Source: DATGLE01 sp035294325
GTDB taxonomy: Bacteria; Chloroflexota; Ktedonobacteria; Ktedonobacterales; Ktedonobacteraceae
Length of the DNA stretch: 18,895 nt
Direction: 5' to 3'
NCBI GenBank assembly: GCA_035294325.1
Contig: DATGLE010000244.1
Coordinates: 1 to 18,895 of the forward strand
The notes under the pieces were generated by a model, which was given only the letters and a program-made list of their open reading frames with translations, was not told the origin of the DNA and did not search any database. Below, in pieces: positions 14,448 through 18,895 of this stretch (the stretch's first letter is position 1; each line of letters opens with the position of its first letter). The translations under genes were made by a program, and so were the position numbers.

Positions 14448-14516
14448 TTCCCTCCGCACGGTAGACCTCAAAGCATTCATTGCATGGACCGTGTTTTTTT
14501 ATTCTCCTGGAGGGAA
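14448..14516 (+). promoter_or_regulatory. Structured element before rsgA: terminator-like stem nested in a ribosome-binding-site sequestering stem
   Basis: CACGGT (14457-14462) pairs with ACCGTG (14488-14493), followed directly by seven T's (14494-14500). TTCCCTCC (14448-14455) is the exact complement of GGAGGGAA (14509-14516), the ribosome binding site region of rsgA, and encloses the stem. The GTG at 14491 is inside this stem. The stem is short (6 bp) with a 25-base interior, so the terminator is a candidate only. Confidence 0.45.
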
Positions 14517-14523
14517 GGAAGCA

Positions 14524-15522
14524 TTGATTAACGATCCGGCACTACTTACCGGGACAGTCTTACATGGCGCACATGGCATCTACGATGTTTATACCGATGA
14601 AGGCGTGCTGCGCTGTACTCTACGAGGAAAACTTAAAAAGGGCTATACACAGGCCCAGACAGCAAAGGCGTCTGGCAAGACGCACTCACGCTCCGGCAAA
14701 CAACTGCACGAATCACCACCAGCCCCAACACGCCTCACGGTTGGCGACCATGTGAAGCTGCGCCGGCTCGATGCGAACACAGGCTTGATCGAGGAAATAT
14801 TGCCGCGCCAGAGCGCTCTGGCGCGTAAAGATGCCGGCTCAACGGCGAAAAAGGCCCGGCAGCAGACATTACTGGCAAATCTCGATCAGGTTGTGATCGT
14901 CCTTGCGACTGCGCAGCCCGAGCCGCATTTCGGCTTGCTGGACCGCTATCTGACTATCTGCGAATCGGCGGAATTGCGCGCGATAATCTGCCTCAACAAA
15001 GTGGATTTACCGCACGAGCCGCGCGTAGAAGAGGCGGCGCGGCTCTATAGCAAGCTCGGTTACACGACGCTCTGGACCAGCACAAAGACGGGCCAGGGCC
15101 TTGAAGAATTGCGCGCTTTATTGAAGGATCATACCTCGCTCTTTACGGGACCGTCGGGCGTGGGCAAATCATCGCTGGTGAATGCCCTCGAACCTGGTAT
15201 GGCGCTGCGCACAGGATTGGTGAGCGACGCGACGGGCAAGGGCCGGCACACTACCACGAGTTCGCAGCTCTATCCGCTGTCGGGAGGCGGCTGGCTGGCG
15301 GATTCGGCGGGCATTCGCGCGCTGGCGGCCTGGGATATTGCACCTGATGAACTGGCCTGGTGCTTCGTCGAGTTTCGCCCCTACCTGGGAGAATGCTTCT
15401 ACGCGGATTGCACGCATATCGACGAGGAGGGCTGCGCTATCATCCAGGCCGTGAGGGACCAGGTGATCGACGAGCGGCGCTACAGGAGCTATGTGCGCAT
15501 CTATACAGGAGCGGAACGCTAA
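14524..15522 (+). CDS. rsgA: Ribosome small subunit-dependent GTPase A
   Basis: RsgA (YjeQ/YloQ family) is a circularly permuted GTPase that helps late maturation of the 30S ribosome. Order of motifs in the protein is an N-terminal OB-like part (to about 85), G4 NKVD (158-161), G1 GPSGVGKS (209-216), G2 around GRHTTT (240-245), G3 DSAG (260-263), then the zinc-binding Cys291, Cys296, His298 and Cys304. I prefer TTG 14524 (332 residues), because GGAGGG and AAGGA precede it and the protein then begins close to the OB fold. The GTG at 14491 lies in a terminator-like stem and has no ribosome binding site. The gene stands alone behind a leader with a small ORF and converges on selA with a 31-bp gap. 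Confidence 0.95.
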   Translation: MINDPALLTGTVLHGAHGIYDVYTDEGVLRCTLRGKLKKGYTQAQTAKASGKTHSRSGKQLHESPPAPTRLTVGDHVKLRRLDANTGLIEEILPRQSALARKDAGSTAKKARQQTLLANLDQVVIVLATAQPEPHFGLLDRYLTICESAELRAIICLNKVDLPHEPRVEEAARLYSKLGYTTLWTSTKTGQGLEELRALLKDHTSLFTGPSGVGKSSLVNALEPGMALRTGLVSDATGKGRHTTTSSQLYPLSGGGWLADSAGIRALAAWDIAPDELAWCFVEFRPYLGECFYADCTHIDEEGCAIIQAVRDQVIDERRYRSYVRIYTGAER

Positions 15523-15553
15523 AAAGACGTTTGACGGAAATAGAAACGAAATG

Positions 15554-16939
15554 TCACTTTATCGTTTCAACCAACGCGCGCACAAGCTCTTCATCCTGCT
15601 CTTCGAGCACGGTGCGGGGATCGAGCAGGAGCGCGTCGCGCAAGATGCGGGCAACGATGGGAGTACGACGCGTGCGCAGCCGCCGCGCCAGTTCCTCTAA
15701 GGAACAGGGTACAACTGTGGCGGAGAGGGCCAGCAGCGTCGTTGGCAGCGTCTCCCCCGGCAGCGATCCCCCGCCCACGGTTGACATGCCAGGCTGTGTG
15801 CTGGCCGCGATGCCCCGAACCTGGAGATGAGAGGCCCAGCTTGCCGCGCGGGCGGCAAGCTGTTCGGGCCGCGCGGCGATCATGCGCCACACAGGAATAT
15901 GCGTCTCGGCCTGGCCGCGCTGATAGTGGCGTAAAGTTGCCTCCAGCGCGGCCAGCGTCATCTTATCGATGCGCAGAGCGCGCATCAGAGGATGCTTCGC
16001 CAATGACCTGATCGCGTGTTCCTTACCAATGATGATGCCCGCCTGCGGCCCGCCGAGCAGCTTATCACCGGAGAAACAGACGATATCAGCCCCCGCCGCG
16101 ATGCTCTCCGCGGGCGTCGGCTCATGCGCCAGGCCATAGCGCTCGCTGGCGAGCAGGCAGCCGCTGCCCAGATCGTTCATCAACAGGAGGCCGTTGCGGT
16201 GCGCGAGTTCCGCCAGCGCGGGCAGCGGCGTTGACTCGGTGAAGCCAGTTATCAGGAAATTACTGGGGTGTACACTCAGCAACAACGCCGTGCGCTCGCT
16301 CAGGGCGGCCTCGTAGTCCGCGATACGCGTGCGGTTCGTCGTACCGACCTCCACCAGAAAGCAGCCGCTCTGGCGCATCACGTCGGGCACGCGAAAGCCG
16401 CCGCCGATCTCTACCAGCTCGCCGCGCGAGATAACCACCTCGGCTCCCGCCGCCAGAGCGCTCAGACTCAACAGGACCGCAGCCGCATTGTTGTTCGTCA
16501 CAATAGCGGCTTCGGCCCCCGTCAGCTCGCGCAGCAGCGCGGCCACATGCGTATGACGCGAACCGCGCGCGCCGGCGTCAAGGTCATACTCCAGATTTGA
16601 GTAGCCGCCCGAGACGCGCTGCACCGCCAGCAGAGCTTCCCGGCTCAGCGGAGCGCGGCCCAGATTGGTATTGATAATCACGCCAGTTGCATTGATGAGT
16701 TCGCGCAGGTATGGCCGCTGTTCCTCTTGCAGCAGCTTCTCGGCGGCGGTCAGCAGTTCCTCCAATGAAGGGCATGGCGCGCCTTCCTGGATGGCTGCGC
16801 GCGCCTGTGCTATGCTGGCACGAACGGCGCGCAGCGCCAGTGCACGAGAGAAGCGAGCAGCCAGGCGTTGACCGCCGGCGGATTGCAGCACCTCATCAAC
16901 AGAGGGTAGAAGGCGAAGCTGATTCTGTTCTCTGGTCAC
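15554..16939 (-). CDS. selA: L-seryl-tRNA(Sec) selenium transferase
   Basis: SelA converts Ser-tRNA(Sec) to Sec-tRNA(Sec) with selenophosphate, using PLP. The 461-residue length is normal. The N-terminal domain LLPSVDEVLQ and the stretch INATGVIINTNLGRAPLS are characteristic, and PLP-binding Lys293 is in SGDKLLGGPQAG. The start is GTG 16939 with AAGGTG about 5 bases before it. Other selenocysteine genes (selB, selD, the tRNA-Sec gene) are not seen in the window. GAAACGA (15543-15549) and TCGTTTC (15562-15568) form a small hairpin over the stop codon. Its presence implies selenocysteine use if selB, selD and selC are elsewhere. It is divergent from nothing close and lies next to the second toxin-antitoxin pair. 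Confidence 0.97.
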   Translation of the reverse strand: MTREQNQLRLLPSVDEVLQSAGGQRLAARFSRALALRAVRASIAQARAAIQEGAPCPSLEELLTAAEKLLQEEQRPYLRELINATGVIINTNLGRAPLSREALLAVQRVSGGYSNLEYDLDAGARGSRHTHVAALLRELTGAEAAIVTNNNAAAVLLSLSALAAGAEVVISRGELVEIGGGFRVPDVMRQSGCFLVEVGTTNRTRIADYEAALSERTALLLSVHPSNFLITGFTESTPLPALAELAHRNGLLLMNDLGSGCLLASERYGLAHEPTPAESIAAGADIVCFSGDKLLGGPQAGIIIGKEHAIRSLAKHPLMRALRIDKMTLAALEATLRHYQRGQAETHIPVWRMIAARPEQLAARAASWASHLQVRGIAASTQPGMSTVGGGSLPGETLPTTLLALSATVVPCSLEELARRLRTRRTPIVARILRDALLLDPRTVLEEQDEELVRALVETIK

Positions 16940-16989
16940 TCTGCACCTTCTCTATTAAGCAGTTTCTATTTGATTTCTTGCGCCAGCGC

Positions 16990-17065
16990 TTGCTCGCACC
17001 TGCGGCACTCGCCTTCCAGCCTGTTCTGCACGGCACATGCTCCTTCTTGCGCGGCGAAGCCGCGC
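16990..17065 (+). repeat. Dispersed modular hairpin repeat, copy 4
   Basis: Module A at 16990-17013 has the variant CACCTGCGGCACTCG. Module B at 17049-17065 is GCGCGGCGAAGCCGCGC, a 7-bp stem whose loop is GAA instead of GGA. 35 bases lie between the modules, with no giant palindrome. The words ACACTGAG/CTCAGTGT form a further stem at 17089-17117 over the stop of the next gene. Confidence 0.7.
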
Positions 17066-17110
17066 TAAGGACTCGCGAGAGAGTGAGGACACTGAGCATC
17101 AGATACCCTC

Positions 17111-17542
17111 TCAGTGTAAGGTGTAGAACATGGTAATCGCCAGGCTGTTCGCGATCTTGCCCATAATCGCATACAGGTCGGCATCGTTGAGGCGGCAAAT
17201 GGCATACTGATCGGCCAGCAATGTACGCAGCACCGGATACATCAATTCCGTCTTCACCAGGCTGTCGGTATCGAGCAGGGGATAATCGCGCTTCAAAAGC
17301 AGGTGGTGATAGGGACGCAGCTTTCCGCGATACGAGGTAAGAGCGACGACGTTCACCGCGCCGGCATGGCGGCAAAATGGATCGCCCGAAACGACCAGAG
17401 CGGGGTGCCAATCGAGGATGCGCTTCTCCTCGATGCCGGGAGGAAGCGCGGGATATCCAAAGTTCACCCAGTACACCATGCCAAACTGCACAGGCGTTTG
17501 ATAGGTCAGAGCATCCGGTGCAAGTTCAGGTGGATGAGGCAT
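17111..17542 (-). CDS. MazF/PemK-like toxin, second copy
   Basis: A 143-residue protein with the MazF-family pattern: GMVYWVNFGYP (21-31), KRILDWHPALVVSGDPFCRHAGAVNVVALTSY (40-71), then LLDTDSLVKTELMYPVLRTLL (89-109). It differs from the first MazF in this window over most of its length and is more divergent from the classical form. It lies 39 bp after a small upstream gene, so a toxin-antitoxin pair is likely. ATG 17542 has no good ribosome binding site; Met22 (GMVYW) is a possible alternative start. The end of the gene lies in a hairpin (17089-17117). The family call is moderate. Confidence 0.72.
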   Translation of the reverse strand: MPHPPELAPDALTYQTPVQFGMVYWVNFGYPALPPGIEEKRILDWHPALVVSGDPFCRHAGAVNVVALTSYRGKLRPYHHLLLKRDYPLLDTDSLVKTELMYPVLRTLLADQYAICRLNDADLYAIMGKIANSLAITMFYTLH

Positions 17543-17581
17543 GGCTATTTACTATTACATACCTTTATAAACTACAAAAAA

Positions 17582-17824
17582 CTACGGACGCGCAAAAGCA
17601 ACCGGGCTATACACCGACGCCTCGCTCGACTCGGCCTGCGCGTGAAAGCAGGCGGTGGTGAGCTGCCAGGAGCGCGCAACGAGGCTCAGGCGCTCTTCAC
17701 GTTCCTCTTGACTTTCATCCTGGAGGGCAACAGCTATGAGTTCCATTTCACGCTGGTACTGTTCATTAAGTAGAGAAGAACGGCTGAAGTCACAATTCGT
17801 TGCCATAGAAGCTACCTCGCTCAT
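17582..17824 (-). CDS. Small protein, probable antitoxin of the second MazF-like toxin
   Basis: An 80-residue protein of unknown family upstream of the mazF-like gene. It is rich in Glu/Gln/Arg (QREMELIAVALQDESQEEREE), likely a helix with a charged surface, and has no ribbon-helix-helix pattern. Its position and size suggest an antitoxin, but this is inferred from context only. Two starts are plausible: ATG 17824 (AAGG five bases before) and ATG 17806 (GAGGTA seven bases before). A strong promoter with an operator-like palindrome lies about 90 bp upstream. Confidence 0.6.
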   Translation of the reverse strand: MSEVASMATNCDFSRSSLLNEQYQREMELIAVALQDESQEEREERLSLVARSWQLTTACFHAQAESSEASVYSPVAFARP

Positions 17825-17904
17825 TCATTCCTTAAAAGTCCAGATCGCCGTCGACATTACGGACAGCGAGCAACCACAGTCGGTGAGGGTGATGTATTAA
17901 TTTT

Positions 17905-17947
17905 CTCCAACGTTGGAGATTATACCAGCAATTTGTACAAGAAGCAA
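17905..17947 (-). promoter_or_regulatory. Promoter with perfect 14-bp operator-like palindrome, second toxin-antitoxin operon
   Basis: On the minus strand, TTGCTT (17942-17947) and TATAAT (17919-17924) are 17 bp apart and TGG precedes the -10 (extended -10). Directly downstream, 17905-17918 is CTCCAACGTTGGAG, a perfect palindrome where the transcription start would lie. A repressor there would block initiation. It sits about 80-100 bp before the small gene at 17824. Confidence 0.7.
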
Positions 17948-18212
17948 TCCTTTTTGAGCAACTTTATAGCGACGTTTGTCGAAACATGTAAATTCCTTTT
18001 TTTAATTAAGTATATTTGCTGCCCGGCATCCTTGCTTGCACAGGACGGCGGCGCTGCTGCGCTGCTCGCATTTTTTCTACCCGCTCATATACACCTGGCG
18101 AGCAGCGCAGGCATGAGCATATACCAGGATTATAAAGAGGAAATCGCTTATAACGATCTCGCTCATGTTCACTCATAAGAGAAGTAGAAAGCTGTGAGCG
18201 CGGAAAAACTAC
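17948..18212. other. Gap between the second toxin operon and the tRNA promoter
   Basis: No gene is seen. It is AT-rich at 17960-18020 and holds an inverted repeat, TGCGCTGCTCGC (18058-18069) with GCGAGCAGCGCA (18098-18109). On the minus strand a seven-codon frame follows AAGGAATTTAC; I treat it as chance. Confidence 0.5.
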
Positions 18213-18241
18213 TTGACATGGCACAAAGTGTCGGCTATAAT
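18213..18241 (+). promoter_or_regulatory. Consensus sigma70 promoter of the tRNA-Tyr/tRNA-Thr transcript
   Basis: TTGACA (18213-18218) and TATAAT (18236-18241) are both exact consensus boxes with 17 bp between, 53 bp upstream of tRNA-Tyr. It is the strongest promoter in the window. Confidence 0.92.
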
Positions 18242-18294
18242 GTGTCCGTCGATCAATCAGAACGAACTGGCGAACACAGCGCGTTCCTCAACCT

Positions 18295-18378
18295 GGGCAG
18301 TTACCAAAGCGGTCAAATGGGACTGACTGTAAATCAGTTGCGAGAGCTTCGGAGGTTCGAATCCTCCACTGCCCACCA
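18295..18378 (+). tRNA. tRNA-Tyr (anticodon GTA)
   Basis: The acceptor stem GGGCAGT (18295-18301) pairs with ACTGCCC (18368-18374), followed by A and encoded CCA. The anticodon stem ACTGA/TCAGT holds the loop CTGTAAA with GTA. A long variable arm (TGCGAGAGCTTC region) is typical of bacterial tRNA-Tyr, and the T arm is GGAGG-TTCGAAT-CCTCC. Confidence 0.96.
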
Positions 18379-18406
18379 GTACAGATCTTCTTGTATGGTA
18401 TGGTTG

Positions 18407-18478
18407 GCCCGTGTGGCGCAGCGGTAGCGCACAGTCTTGGTAAGACTGTGGTCATGGGTTCGATTCCCATCACGGGCT
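18407..18478 (+). tRNA. tRNA-Thr (anticodon GGT)
   Basis: The acceptor GCCCGTG (18407-18413) pairs with CACGGGC (18471-18477), with discriminator T. The D stem is GCGC/GCGC, the anticodon stem CAGTC/GACTG around TTGGTAA gives GGT, and the T arm is ATGGG-TTCGATT-CCCAT. The full CCA is not encoded. It is 28 bp after tRNA-Tyr and probably in the same transcript. Confidence 0.96.
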
Positions 18479-18759
18479 CCCGTGGTTTCTGAGTGATGTT
18501 TTGAGCTGGGTGCTGTCAAAGCTCTCCAGATCCATCTTCACGAAAATCCGCGTAGGACGTATAAAACTGTGCCGCCGTCTTCTGAAATGATCGTCATTCC
18601 CTTCAACTCAACGCATTAAGTTTCCTGGGAAATGTTTCCCACACCGGACGATCAGGGCATCGGGAGACGGCTGCTGCATGTCTATACCATGCCACATGAT
18701 CGCCAGCTGCCAATTTTAGCAGTACAGATTGGATTGCAGAAGGAGCCAGAGAATAGGAA
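18479..18759. other. Gap between tRNA-Thr and tuf
   Basis: No gene is seen. A short hairpin TGGGAAA/TTTCCCA (18626-18641) is present. AAGGAG lies 14 bases before the tuf start. I found no convincing separate tuf promoter, so tuf may depend on read-through from the tRNA promoter, on a promoter I did not recognise, or both. Confidence 0.45.
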
Positions 18760-18895
18760 ATGGCGAAACAGAAGTATGAGCGGACCAAGCCGCATGTGAA
18801 TGTGGGCACCATCGGCCACATCGATCATGGCAAAACGACGCTGACGGCAGCCATCACCAAAGTGCTCGCCGCCGCCAGGCTCGCCAAATATACCG
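18760..18895 (+). CDS. tuf: Elongation factor Tu (partial, cut by right edge)
   Basis: The first 45 codons of EF-Tu, the GTPase that brings aminoacyl-tRNA to the ribosome. It starts MAKQKYERTKPHVNVGTIGH and has the G1 loop GHIDHGKT at 19-26, followed by TLTAAITKVLA, typical of tuf. ATG 18760 fits the family start. The rest of the gene is outside the window. The order tRNA-Tyr, tRNA-Thr, tuf resembles the known bacterial tRNA-tuf arrangement (E. coli tyrU-glyT-thrT-tufB). Confidence 0.96.
   Translation, partial: MAKQKYERTKPHVNVGTIGHIDHGKTTLTAAITKVLAAARLAKYT

Noticed and set aside
14505..14530. GGAAGGAAGCA-like word that recalls the conserved loop of SRP RNA
   Set aside because: The surrounding stem pattern of SRP RNA is missing and the word is explained by the rsgA ribosome binding site.
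17943..18294. Search for a tRNA-Sec gene near selA
   Set aside because: Only two GGTTCGA-type T arms suited to a tRNA are seen at the right end, and both belong to the tRNA-Tyr and tRNA-Thr genes.

Overview
The window looks like chromosomal DNA of a GC-rich bacterium. I lean towards the Chloroflexota, possibly class Ktedonobacteria. This rests on the general look of the proteins (a Ycf45/SpoIIIAA-like ATPase with an R3H tail, the C4 zinc-ribbon coiled-coil protein, the EF-Tu N-terminus), the many Uma2/MazF-type genes and the repeat-rich intergenic gaps. No 16S gene is present, so this is inference.

Left part (1-6035), all on the minus strand. A family 2 glycosyltransferase runs off the left edge. 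Next comes a probable operon read from 5633 down to 1136: pdxS, pdxT (the two subunits of pyridoxal 5'-phosphate synthase), a protein with two GNAT-like halves, and a large R3H-domain AAA ATPase. The last two genes overlap at their stop and start codons. Two very long perfect hairpins lie at and just after the end of this operon.

Middle (6036-9146). A Uma2-family nuclease-like gene (+) converges on a MazF-type toxin-antitoxin pair (-) that has a clear sigma70 promoter. A roughly 500-bp gene-free gap follows, filled with hairpin-forming repeats, and then an M29 aminopeptidase (+).

Purine/lipid/cupin block (9281-13130, minus strand): a Nudix hydrolase 15 bp behind guaA (GMP synthase), a FabG-like reductase and a small cupin.

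Right part. A zinc-ribbon coiled-coil protein (+) is followed by rsgA (ribosome-assembly GTPase, +), which sits behind a structured leader of about 290 nt. selA (selenocysteine synthase, -) converges on rsgA. A second MazF-like toxin with a small upstream partner gene follows (-), with a promoter over a perfect 14-bp operator-like palindrome. The window ends with a consensus promoter driving tRNA-Tyr and tRNA-Thr, followed by tuf, which is cut by the right edge.

The most unusual content is between genes. A dispersed family of modular hairpin repeats occurs in at least five gaps. Two members carry giant near-perfect palindromes that share only their central 23 bp, while their outer arms are different sequences that are still fully self-complementary. 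The rsgA leader holds a candidate 40-codon ORF, a terminator-like stem with a U7 tract and a complement of the rsgA ribosome binding site, which together suggest regulation of an essential GTPase gene.
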